Under the pieces are notes generated by a model that saw only the letters and a program-made list of their open reading frames with translations, searched no databases and was not told where the DNA came from. From assembly GCF_009939225.1 (NCBI RefSeq), contig NZ_JAACJR010000008.1, positions 741,107 through 805,106 of the forward strand: a stretch of DNA of 64,000 nt, given 5' to 3'. Origin of the DNA: Sediminibacterium soli (lineage in GTDB: Bacteria; Bacteroidota; Bacteroidia; Chitinophagales; Chitinophagaceae). Shown piece after piece: positions 48,089 through 56,147 of this stretch (positions are counted from its first letter, which is position 1; every line of letters begins with the position of its first letter). The translations under genes were made by a program, and so were the position numbers.

Positions 48089-51031
48089 TTAAAACACATT
48101 GTATCCAAAGCTGATATAATACAGTCCGCCGATTTCGGGGCTGCCAAAGGCTGTGCGGTAATAGCTGTTAAAGATATTGGTGCCGCCCACTTTGATAAGC
48201 GATTTAATAGACGGGCATTTGTAACTGATAACGGCATCGAGCTGTCCGTTAGACGGCAGCTGACCCACGGCAAAACTGCCTTCGTAGCGGAAACCATCCA
48301 CATAGCGGTACACCACATTAAAGCCCCATTTGGCGCTTTTACCCAGCCCGGAATTTCCGAACATCAGGTTGGCGCGGTATTTCGGGGTATTGAAATAGGA
48401 AACAAAACCCGCAGGCAGGTCGCCGATCTCGTCGTGGTACAGGTTAGCGCCCAGTGTATAGTTGCGGCCCAGCAGCCAGTCTACCGAGGCGCCCCAGCCA
48501 CTGGTCTTAACATCACCCGGCGTATTTACAGCAATGCTGTAGGCAATGCGTTTGCTGGCATCGAGCAGATCGGTAAAGCTGCCGCCTGCAGAAACGGGCA
48601 CCCTTGCCTGGATGGCGTTCACGCTGCTCAGGAAATCGCGGTATTTAGCCCAGTAAGCATATACATCGATCAGCAGTTTCCTGGCGATAAGGCCCTTATA
48701 ACCCACTTCGAACGAGCGCATGGATTCTGCCTTGAACTCACCGAAATTCTGCTGTACCAGCAGCCCGGTATTGGGAGATCCGCCCACAACGCTGGCTCCG
48801 AAAGCACCCACGCTTTCGGGCGTATACACCGGGTTGGTGCTGAACTTGTAAAAATCGCGCAGCTGCGATAAACCGCCCATCAGCCTGGTTCCGCCGCCGA
48901 TGGTGAGGTTGATCCACTGGTTCTGCGTGGTGGGGAAACGGTAAGCCTGCTGATAGGAAGCACGGATATTATGGTCCTGTGCCAGTTTCAGTACCGCGGT
49001 AGCCCTTGGCGTAAAACGGCCTTTGAAATTGGTGTTCTTGTCGTAGCGGCCGGATACCGACAGCTTCAGCACATCGCCAAAGAATTTCTGCGAAAGCTGT
49101 GCATAGGCGCCCACTTCGTTGATCTTGATACGGCCTGCCGTATCCGCAAAAATGGTACCCTGTGAATTCAGCACAAACTGCCTGCTGCTGGCGCCCACCA
49201 GGAACTCGGTTCCGGTTTTGTTCAATCCCAGGTCATTGGTAAGGTTATACTGTCCTTCAAACACATTCAGTCTTGATTCGTCGAGGAACAAACCACCTCC
49301 CTGTGAAATGGGTGTGGAAGCCACTTTCTGGAACAGGGCTGTCTGCCCGATGTTTCCAGTGGGACGTCCGGCGTCTGCAAAACCCCTTGCTGCATTATGC
49401 GCATCTATATTGGCCATACCCGCATCGCGCATGGCTGCATAAGCGGCCAGGTACTGGGGATACCAGGCGGTGCTGGGTTTCCAGGCCTCGTTGAACAAGC
49501 GGGTGGTAATGGTTGCATTGAAGGTGCTTCCTGCATTCTCATGCGTGGTATACGCTCTCAAAAACCAGTTCTTGCTTTTCAGTTCCAGCCTGAACTGGGC
49601 AATACGCAGGTCTTTCAAAGAGTAACGGTCGCTGCCGGTATACACGCTGTTACCGGTGCCATAGTTCACTGCAAAAGAAGCTTCGGTATTGTCCGACAGT
49701 TTATAATGCAGCGCACCGGAAAGTTTTACGTTCACGGTGGTGGGATTGATCACATCCTTCTCTGCATAGCCCGTACGGCTTACATACTGGTTATTGTAGT
49801 AGTTACGTCCGGCACCGAACAGGATATTGTTCACACCGGCAGCTATCAATGCATTGGCAGTGGGTGCACCCAGTGCACCGGCAAGAAATGCATTATACCC
49901 GGCAATGTTTAAGGTGGGATTGGCGGCAAGGAATGCGCCGGACCCTGCGAGGAACACAGAAGGCAGACCCGCGGCAGCAAATACGCTGTTGGCGATCTGG
50001 CTGATGTTCTGCGATGTTTCGTCGCCATACACGTTTACCCCATCGTAGTTCGGATCGGTGGTTCTGCTGCCGGGTATTACACCGCCGTTGGGAGACGGTG
50101 CGCCGGGTGTTGGCGGACGCAGGTAATTATCCGACTGATTGGCCAGCCAGTCCTGTGCCTGCACAAACTGCGCGCCTATTTTGAAAGCAAATTTCTCGCT
50201 CAGTTTATCGGCCCAGCGCAGGCTCCAGTCGTGGAAAGTAGACCTTGGGCGCTGTTTGCCGTCGATATGGTTCAAACCTGTTTTCACCTGAAAACTCAGT
50301 CCCTGGTATTTGAATGGGTTCTTGCTGTTGATCAATACCGTTCCGTTCATACCGCCAGAGCCGTATAACGCGGATGACGCACCCGGCAGCAGTTCCATAT
50401 TCTCCACGTCCAGTTCGGTCAGCCCGCCCACGCTGCCCACAGAAAAATTAAGACCGGGCGCCTGGTTGTCCATTCCGTCCACCAGCTGGTTCAGTCTTGA
50501 GTTACCGCTTACATTGAAGCCGCGGGTGCCTACGCTGCGGAAGGTAAAGCTGGCTGAAACCACGTCAACACCTTTCAGATTGGTAAGCAGGTCGTAATAA
50601 CTGGGGGTGGCCGCGTTGCGGATGGCGGCAGGGCCTACCCGCTCGATAGATACCGGCGATTCGAGGATACGCTCGGGTACACGCGATGCGGCAACCACTA
50701 CCTCATCTCCCAGCGTAAACGACTGTTCGAGATCAACATTCACCACCTGGCCCGCGCCGGTGAAAGCCACTTCCCTGGTAGCATACCCTACGGAGGATAT
50801 CACAAGTGTAAACGGCGGCTTCTGTACGGTGGTGAAACGGAAATTGCCCTTGTCATCGGTAAACGTACCGGTGGTGCCTCCTTTGATCGTTACAGATACC
50901 GCCGAAATGGCTTCATTGGTCTTGCCGCTTTTGACGCTACCGGAAACGATCGTGGATTGCTGGGCCTGCACTGTGATACACGCAAGGGTACCAGCTAACA
51001 GCAGCCCGGCTGAGGGCTTAAGTTTTCTCAT
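48089..51031 (-). CDS. TonB-dependent receptor with carboxypeptidase-like N-terminal domain
   Basis: A 980-residue outer membrane transporter. Signal peptide MRKLKPSAGLLLAGTLACITVQAQ is followed by a carboxypeptidase-regulatory-like domain (about 25-110: SGSVKSGKTNEAISAVSVTIKG, ISSVGYATREVAF). The plug (about 115-235) includes DGMDNQAPGLNF, ELLPGASSALYGSGGMNGTVLI. The large barrel has long Pro/Gly/Asn-rich extracellular loops (for example PPTPGAPSPNGGVIPGS) and ends in the aromatic strand YISFGYNVF required for barrel assembly. No SusD partner follows, so it is not a polysaccharide-locus receptor by context; the substrate is unknown. A TATTTTTA box lies 26 nt upstream of the ATG at 51031. Divergent from purC. 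Confidence 0.93.
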   Translation of the reverse strand: MRKLKPSAGLLLAGTLACITVQAQQSTIVSGSVKSGKTNEAISAVSVTIKGGTTGTFTDDKGNFRFTTVQKPPFTLVISSVGYATREVAFTGAGQVVNVDLEQSFTLGDEVVVAASRVPERILESPVSIERVGPAAIRNAATPSYYDLLTNLKGVDVVSASFTFRSVGTRGFNVSGNSRLNQLVDGMDNQAPGLNFSVGSVGGLTELDVENMELLPGASSALYGSGGMNGTVLINSKNPFKYQGLSFQVKTGLNHIDGKQRPRSTFHDWSLRWADKLSEKFAFKIGAQFVQAQDWLANQSDNYLRPPTPGAPSPNGGVIPGSRTTDPNYDGVNVYGDETSQNISQIANSVFAAAGLPSVFLAGSGAFLAANPTLNIAGYNAFLAGALGAPTANALIAAGVNNILFGAGRNYYNNQYVSRTGYAEKDVINPTTVNVKLSGALHYKLSDNTEASFAVNYGTGNSVYTGSDRYSLKDLRIAQFRLELKSKNWFLRAYTTHENAGSTFNATITTRLFNEAWKPSTAWYPQYLAAYAAMRDAGMANIDAHNAARGFADAGRPTGNIGQTALFQKVASTPISQGGGLFLDESRLNVFEGQYNLTNDLGLNKTGTEFLVGASSRQFVLNSQGTIFADTAGRIKINEVGAYAQLSQKFFGDVLKLSVSGRYDKNTNFKGRFTPRATAVLKLAQDHNIRASYQQAYRFPTTQNQWINLTIGGGTRLMGGLSQLRDFYKFSTNPVYTPESVGAFGASVVGGSPNTGLLVQQNFGEFKAESMRSFEVGYKGLIARKLLIDVYAYWAKYRDFLSSVNAIQARVPVSAGGSFTDLLDASKRIAYSIAVNTPGDVKTSGWGASVDWLLGRNYTLGANLYHDEIGDLPAGFVSYFNTPKYRANLMFGNSGLGKSAKWGFNVVYRYVDGFRYEGSFAVGQLPSNGQLDAVISYKCPSIKSLIKVGGTNIFNSYYRTAFGSPEIGGLYYISFGYNVF

Positions 51032-51057
51032 AATAGCAAGTTTAGATGAATGGTCAC

Positions 51058-51065
51058 TAAAAATA
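51058..51065 (-). promoter_or_regulatory. -7 box for the 48089-51031 receptor gene
   Basis: Minus-strand TATTTTTA, one mismatch from TAnnTTTG, 26 nt before the ATG. Confidence 0.4.
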
Positions 51066-51106
51066 ACATTTGTAAGCTTGACGATGAAATTTAATTTGTT
51101 CACAAA

Positions 51107-51122
51107 TAACGGTTAACTGTTA
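51107..51122. promoter_or_regulatory. Near-palindrome between receptor gene and purC
   Basis: TAACGGTTAACTGTTA is symmetric at 14 of 16 positions around GTTAAC, located between the two divergent promoters. A possible operator; unproven. Confidence 0.3.
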
Positions 51123-51165
51123 GGAAAAAGTATGCACGTTAGCCCTTATTTATCAACGTCCTATC

Positions 51166-51173
51166 TAATTTTG
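51166..51173 (+). promoter_or_regulatory. -7 box for purC
   Basis: TAATTTTG, full match to TAnnTTTG, ends 4 nt before the ATG at 51178. Confidence 0.6.
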
Positions 51174-51177
51174 ACCC

Positions 51178-52113
51178 ATGTCATCTTTTCAATTTCCATC
51201 GCAGACCGGCATTTACCACGGAAAGGTCCGTGACGTATACAGTATTGGCCTGGATTGGCTGGTAATGGTTGCCAGCGACCGCATTTCGGCCTTTGATGTA
51301 ATCCTTCCCCGCCCCATCCCTTTTAAAGGTCAGGTATTGAACCAGATCGCTGCCTATATGCTGGAAGCCACCCGTGATATTTGTCCCAACTGGCTGATGG
51401 ATGTTCCCGCACCCAATGTCTCCGTTGGCAAACGCTGCGTTCCGTTCAGGATCGAAATGGTGGTGCGCGGCAATGTGGTGGGTCATGCCTGGCGCACCTA
51501 CAGCAGCGGTAACAGAACCCTCTGCGGCGTTACCATGCCCGAAGGACTGAAAGAAAACGATTTTTTCCCCGAGCCGATCATCACCCCCTCCACCAAGGCC
51601 GCCGAAGGACATGACGAAGACATTTCGAAGGAAGCCATCATTGAACAGGGACTGGCATCGGCGGAGGAATGGAAGGTGCTGGAAGCGTATACCCTGCAGC
51701 TGTTTCACAGGGGTAAGGAGATTGCGGCCGCGCAGGGACTGATCCTGGCAGACACCAAGTACGAATTTGGCCGGATCGGCGATACGATCTATTTGATGGA
51801 TGAAGTGCATACCCCCGATTCATCGCGCTATTTTTATGCAGACGGGTTTGAGGAAAGACAGGCCAGCGGCGAAAAACAGAAACAGCTGAGCAAGGAGTTC
51901 GTACGCGAATGGCTGATCGCGAATCATTTCATGGGCAAGGAGGGGCAGACCGTGCCCGATATGAGTGATGAATGGATCGATACCATCAGCAAACGCTATA
52001 TTGAACTGTACGAAAAAGTGACCGGGAAAAATTTCATCCCCGAAAAACCCGGAGAAAAAGAAGTGGAACAAAAAGTCATAGCCTCGTTGGCCAAACTCGG
52101 CGCAGTATCCTAA
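51178..52113 (+). CDS. purC: Phosphoribosylaminoimidazolesuccinocarboxamide synthase (SAICAR synthetase)
   Basis: Joins aspartate to CAIR with ATP in purine synthesis. The 311 residues are of the longer form of the family. Visible motifs: [14 protein letters not shown] (phosphate-binding), [21 protein letters not shown] (signature 1), [19 protein letters not shown], the [18 protein letters not shown] segment and LADTKYEFG...[15 protein letters not shown] (signature 2). Complete. No other purine gene is adjacent. A -7 box four bases from the ATG predicts a leaderless mRNA. Convergent with the 52185-54524 receptor gene, with a hairpin between. Confidence 0.96.
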   Translation: MSSFQFPSQTGIYHGKVRDVYSIGLDWLVMVASDRISAFDVILPRPIPFKGQVLNQIAAYMLEATRDICPNWLMDVPAPNVSVGKRCVPFRIEMVVRGNVVGHAWRTYSSGNRTLCGVTMPEGLKENDFFPEPIITPSTKAAEGHDEDISKEAIIEQGLASAEEWKVLEAYTLQLFHRGKEIAAAQGLILADTKYEFGRIGDTIYLMDEVHTPDSSRYFYADGFEERQASGEKQKQLSKEFVREWLIANHFMGKEGQTVPDMSDEWIDTISKRYIELYEKVTGKNFIPEKPGEKEVEQKVIASLAKLGAVS

Positions 52114-52127
52114 CGCGTTAACTGTCC

Positions 52128-52151
52128 GCAGACCGTTCATTGAACGGCTGC
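52128..52151. terminator. Hairpin between purC and the convergent receptor gene
   Basis: GCAG-A-CCGTTCA pairs with TGAACGG-C-TGC (one internal mismatch), followed on the plus strand by ATGTTTG. Probably serves both genes. Confidence 0.6.
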
Positions 52152-52184
52152 ATGTTTGTATCGCTTATTTACGATAACAGTTGC

Positions 52185-54524
52185 TCAGCGAAAAAAATAC
52201 CGAAGGCTCATACCGCCGTAATAACTGGTGCCGGGCGCGGGCGTATAATATTTGGGCGGCACACCACCCAGCGGGAACAGGTTAATCACCACAAACTGCG
52301 CATACCGTGCATCGAATACATTGTTGCTGCCCCCGTATACATCGATGCTCCAGCGGGTGATATGGTTTTTGCCGAAACTTTTCCGGAACCCGGCTTTGGC
52401 ATTCGCAAGATTGTATCCTTCCGAATAGGCGGTATTGTCCATATTGATGGGAATCCTGCCGGTATACATATTCGTAAGGTTGAGGTAAAACCCGCCGCCC
52501 GCTTCCAGGTCGAGACCGAAATTGAACACATCTCTCGGGATACCGCTTACGTGTTTGCTGGAATAGTCACGGGTAAAGGTATTGTGGTTGTTATCGCTCT
52601 TGAGATCAGAATTGCGGCTGTTATTGTACGTATAGGAAAGAAAAGGCCTCAGCAGCTGCAGGAAACTTTTTCTCCGGGGCCGCAGGGCATAGTCCATTGT
52701 CAGCTCCATACCGGTAAAATTCACGATACCTGCATTTACGAACTTTACATAGGCAGGACTGCCGCTTACCGCGGCAAAATTCTGCGGCACCAGTTTATCC
52801 GTTACATCCATATTGAAAAAAGCGAAGGCCAGGTTCAGCGACTGCCTGAACATACTCATCTTGGTACCCACTTCAAATGTATTGCTGATCTCGGGGCCTA
52901 CGTCTTCGTTTGTTTTGCCGGTTTGTGTAATGATGTACTGGTTGGTTCCGGGCTGCGCATAACCCATGCTGTAATTGGCATATACCGATACATTCCTGCT
53001 GATCAGGTGGTTTACCACCCAGCGCGGCGTAACAATGGGTTTGAATGTGCGGTAGCCCGACTGGTTCACATACCCGCCGCCCGAAGCGCGCAGGTCTTCG
53101 TTGTCGTAGGTGATAAAGTTGGCGCTTCCGCTGAAAACCATCAGCGTGTTCTTTGCCAGCATCAGCTCAAGCATGCTGAATATATTCCACTGGCTGGGTT
53201 TCAGTTCCTGGTCGGTACGCAGCGAACCGAGCGCGCTGTTATTGAGGTTGTACGATTTCTGGTAGATGATGTTCTTGGTTCCTTCCATACCCAGGGTAAT
53301 ACGCATGTCTACGTTACCGATACGCGGCGTGTAGATAAATGCCGAGCGCAGACCAAAGGTGTTCTTGTTTGTTTTGGTAAGTATGGCGGCCAGGCCCTGG
53401 CCTATCTCCTGTATGCCGATAAAAAAAGTGGTTTTGTTACTGAACAGTTTTGAAAACGCGTATTCGTGCGACAATCCGAGGCGGATACTTTCCAGCTCGC
53501 TGTGCGAGTTGTTGCGGATATAACTGAGCTCAGCGGTATCGGGGTAGTTGGCCAACCCAAAACTGTCTACCTGGCCCGACAGGTCATCGTAGGATTTTGT
53601 ATACTGCGCAAAAACGGTGATGGTGCTACGGGGAGAATTGTACAGCGTGGCATTCATATCCCAGAAATTCTTGTCGGACCTGTTCTGCATGCGGAACCCA
53701 TCCGATTTCTGGCGGCCATAGCTGAACAGGATATTTGTTTTGGCATTGCCGATACCCACCGACGTAGTGGTGCGGAACAGCCCGAAAGAGCCGGCCAGCA
53801 ACGACTGCCTGACACTCAGCCCATCGGGTGCTTTCTCCGACAGCAGGTTCACAACACCGCCGATACCCGTTCCGTAAATGCTCGACACAGGCCCGCGAAA
53901 CACTTCCACCCTTCCCAGGGTGGCGTAATCGATATCATCCAGGTTGGTGGTACCGTCGGCTTCGGTCAGGGGGATATCGTTGTAATAGGCTTTGTAACCG
54001 ATACCGTTGATGTTATTCTGGTTACCATACCCCCGCAGTATGATCCTGGCACTGGTGTTGATGTTGCGCAACTCCATCCGCACACCCGGCAGCAGGTTAA
54101 ATGTATTGGGAAGATCTATCTGGTTATTGCGCTGCAGGTCTCTCGATACCAGCGTGGCGATGGATCCCGGTGTCTGAAAAAGATTTTTGCCATTGTACAA
54201 ACCCCTTACCTGTATGGCATTGGTCTGGTAATTCACTGCATCGAGGAATACCACGATGGGAAACCGGGTATTGGACACCCGGATGTATTTTTCCGCATAC
54301 CCTGTTGCCGATACATACAGCAGTTCCTGCTCATCGTCAGATAGCGAAAGCCGGAAAACACCGTGTTCATCGGTGAGAAGCGTATCTTTTTCCGATACAA
54401 TCACCCTTGCATAGGGAATGGGCTGGCCGAGGTACAGGTCTTTCACCACGCAATCCACCGCCTGCTGTGCGGTTGCGGCAAGGCAGCACGTGCATAACGC
54501 CATGAATAGGAATACAACTCTCAT
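52185..54524 (-). CDS. TonB-dependent receptor with short carboxypeptidase-like domain (FecA/siderophore type)
   Basis: A 779-residue outer membrane transporter. Signal peptide MRVVFLFMALCTCCLAATAQ, then a carboxypeptidase-like domain (about 22-95: VKDLYLGQPIPYARVIV). The plug (about 105-225) has NTFNLLPGVRMELRNINTSARIILRGYGN, YYNDIPLTEADG and RVEVFRGPVSSIYGTGIGGVVNLLSEK, the wording of FecA-like iron-chelate receptors. The barrel ends in MSLRYFFR. No regulator (FecR/sigma) or SusD is adjacent. A TAACTTTA box lies 19 nt before the ATG. It follows trhO on the same strand with a 52-bp gap and is probably transcribed on its own. Confidence 0.92.
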   Translation of the reverse strand: MRVVFLFMALCTCCLAATAQQAVDCVVKDLYLGQPIPYARVIVSEKDTLLTDEHGVFRLSLSDDEQELLYVSATGYAEKYIRVSNTRFPIVVFLDAVNYQTNAIQVRGLYNGKNLFQTPGSIATLVSRDLQRNNQIDLPNTFNLLPGVRMELRNINTSARIILRGYGNQNNINGIGYKAYYNDIPLTEADGTTNLDDIDYATLGRVEVFRGPVSSIYGTGIGGVVNLLSEKAPDGLSVRQSLLAGSFGLFRTTTSVGIGNAKTNILFSYGRQKSDGFRMQNRSDKNFWDMNATLYNSPRSTITVFAQYTKSYDDLSGQVDSFGLANYPDTAELSYIRNNSHSELESIRLGLSHEYAFSKLFSNKTTFFIGIQEIGQGLAAILTKTNKNTFGLRSAFIYTPRIGNVDMRITLGMEGTKNIIYQKSYNLNNSALGSLRTDQELKPSQWNIFSMLELMLAKNTLMVFSGSANFITYDNEDLRASGGGYVNQSGYRTFKPIVTPRWVVNHLISRNVSVYANYSMGYAQPGTNQYIITQTGKTNEDVGPEISNTFEVGTKMSMFRQSLNLAFAFFNMDVTDKLVPQNFAAVSGSPAYVKFVNAGIVNFTGMELTMDYALRPRRKSFLQLLRPFLSYTYNNSRNSDLKSDNNHNTFTRDYSSKHVSGIPRDVFNFGLDLEAGGGFYLNLTNMYTGRIPINMDNTAYSEGYNLANAKAGFRKSFGKNHITRWSIDVYGGSNNVFDARYAQFVVINLFPLGGVPPKYYTPAPGTSYYGGMSLRYFFR

Positions 54525-54543
54525 CTGCAGTATGGTTCTGTTG

Positions 54544-54551
54544 TAAAGTTA
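54544..54551 (-). promoter_or_regulatory. -7 box for the 52185-54524 receptor gene
   Basis: Minus-strand TAACTTTA followed by C, one mismatch from TAnnTTTGC, 19 nt before the ATG. Confidence 0.45.
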
Positions 54552-54576
54552 TCCGAAGATACTACTTTGCCTTTTC

Positions 54577-55620
54577 TTACCGGTCAACAGGTCCGATTCT
54601 CGGACGCAACCTCGATTTGCTTTTGTTGAAAATATTCTGTCCGGTGTCCGCCCCCTTCCTGATCTCTTTCTGCCGTTCGGCCGGCATATCCACCGTGTCT
54701 TTACATTCCCGGCTGCAGCAACCCGTGTATTTATCGGCACATTCGGCGCACTGAATGAATAACAGGTGACAGCCATTGTTGCGGCAGTTGGTATGCGTAT
54801 CGCAGGGTTTGCCGCACTGGTGGCAACTGGCGATCACATCTTCGGTGATACGTTCGCCGAGCCGGTTGTCAAAAACAAAATTCTTACCGATGAACCGGCT
54901 CTCCAGCTGCGTTTCTTTTACCTGCCTGGCATAATTGATGATACCCCCCTCGAGGTGAAACACATTTTTAAACCCGTTGTGCAGCATATACGCGCTGGCT
55001 TTTTCGCAACGGATACCGCCGGTGCAGTACATGATGATATTCCTGTCCTCGTTTCCCTTCATCAGATCCACCGCCATCGGCAATTGCTCTCGGAAAGTAT
55101 CGGATGGCAGTTCGATGGCATGGCTGAAATGCCCCACCTCGTACTCGTAATGGTTGCGCATGTCGATCACAATGGTATCCCTGTTCTCGAGCATTTTGTT
55201 CATCTGTCCCGCATCCAGGTACCGGCCTTTTTTTTCCATGCTGAAACCCGGATCGGTGATCCCGTCGGCTACGATCTTATCGCGCACCTTGATCGCCAAT
55301 ACCCAGAAACTTTTTCCATCGTCGTCCACGGCAATGTTCAGTCTGAGGCCATTCAATCCATTGATCGCGTAAAGCAGTTCCCTAAAGGCGTCAAAAAGAT
55401 GCGCTGGCACGCTGACCTGTGCATTGATGCCCTCCTTTGCCACATAGATACGGCCGAATACCTGCAATGCATGCAGCTGCCGGTACAGGTAATCGCGGAA
55501 TTCCTGCGGGTTCTGCACCGGGAAATACCGGTAAAAACTGATCGTGGTACGGGGAAAACTTTCCTCCATCAAACGTTTCTTCAACTCCTCGTTGGAAACG
55601 CGGTTATGCAATACTGCCAT
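54577..55620 (-). CDS. trhO: tRNA uridine(34) hydroxylase, rhodanese family
   Basis: Oxygen-dependent hydroxylase of U34 in tRNA (YceA/TrhO family), 347 residues. The N-terminal acylphosphatase-like domain ([36 protein letters not shown]) is followed by the rhodanese domain with [16 protein letters not shown] and the active-site loop [16 protein letters not shown] (conserved Cys). The C-terminal zinc-ribbon-like region has clustered Cys ([30 protein letters not shown]), probably a metal site. It then has a basic tail. Length and order agree with the long Bacteroidota form. Confidence 0.94.
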   Translation of the reverse strand: MAVLHNRVSNEELKKRLMEESFPRTTISFYRYFPVQNPQEFRDYLYRQLHALQVFGRIYVAKEGINAQVSVPAHLFDAFRELLYAINGLNGLRLNIAVDDDGKSFWVLAIKVRDKIVADGITDPGFSMEKKGRYLDAGQMNKMLENRDTIVIDMRNHYEYEVGHFSHAIELPSDTFREQLPMAVDLMKGNEDRNIIMYCTGGIRCEKASAYMLHNGFKNVFHLEGGIINYARQVKETQLESRFIGKNFVFDNRLGERITEDVIASCHQCGKPCDTHTNCRNNGCHLLFIQCAECADKYTGCCSRECKDTVDMPAERQKEIRKGADTGQNIFNKSKSRLRPRIGPVDR

Positions 55621-55728
55621 GGTGTGTTCATTTCAGACATCCGCGGAGCGAATGTTCCATTCAATTAAGGAGCCACTTGCAGGGTGGCCAAAATTCGGTG
55701 CAAAGATAGGAAGAAAGGGGCGATGGAA

Positions 55729-55751
55729 GATTGCCGATTGCCGATTGGGGA
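55729..55751. repeat. GATTGCC word repeat in the trhO-VanZ spacer
   Basis: GATTGCC-GATTGCC-GATTGGGGA. The same word family, inverted, lies at 41282-41303. The surrounding 136-bp spacer has no gene. Confidence 0.5.
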
Positions 55752-55756
55752 TACCG

Positions 55757-56143
55757 TTAAAAACGCAATGCGCTGGATTGACGCTTTTTACGTCTTTCGG
55801 CCCATATCCAGAATACGATGCCTATGGGCAGGTAGAGGGCCAGTCCTTTTGCATTGGCGTATATGTCTTCCCTGTCGAACCGGCCGTGAATACGGGTATG
55901 GGTAATCGTGTTGGAGTATTCCTGCAGGTATTCGATACCGATGCCGAACAGCAAGAGGAAGAGACAGATAACCAGCAGTTTTTTCGGGAAAAACAACTGC
56001 AGGAACCCGGCGGCGCAGAAATAAAATGCAGTGTGCAGCAGCTTATCGTTACCCCTGAGCGGTTTGGGTATCTTGATCAGGAACCCTATCAGTACGCAGA
56101 TAAAACAAATAGCCAGCACCAGCCATGTATGTTTTGGTTTCAT
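55757..56143 (-). CDS. VanZ family membrane protein
   Basis: A 128-residue inner membrane protein with four predicted helices (about 7-25, 36-54, 56-74, 98-116). The VanZ-like pattern NDKLLHTAFYFCAAGFL, then GIGIEYLQEYSN, RFDREDIYANAKGLALYLPIG is complete, with conserved Asp and His residues. VanZ itself gives low-level teicoplanin resistance, but most members have no known function. It starts 4 bp after the stop of the DUF5686 gene and is almost certainly co-transcribed and perhaps translationally coupled with it. Confidence 0.85.
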   Translation of the reverse strand: MKPKHTWLVLAICFICVLIGFLIKIPKPLRGNDKLLHTAFYFCAAGFLQLFFPKKLLVICLFLLLFGIGIEYLQEYSNTITHTRIHGRFDREDIYANAKGLALYLPIGIVFWIWAERRKKRQSSALRF

Positions 56144-56147
56144 CTGT

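Noticed and set aside
44813..54524. A polysaccharide utilisation locus around the receptors
   Set aside because: No SusD, glycoside hydrolase or hybrid regulator is present beside them.
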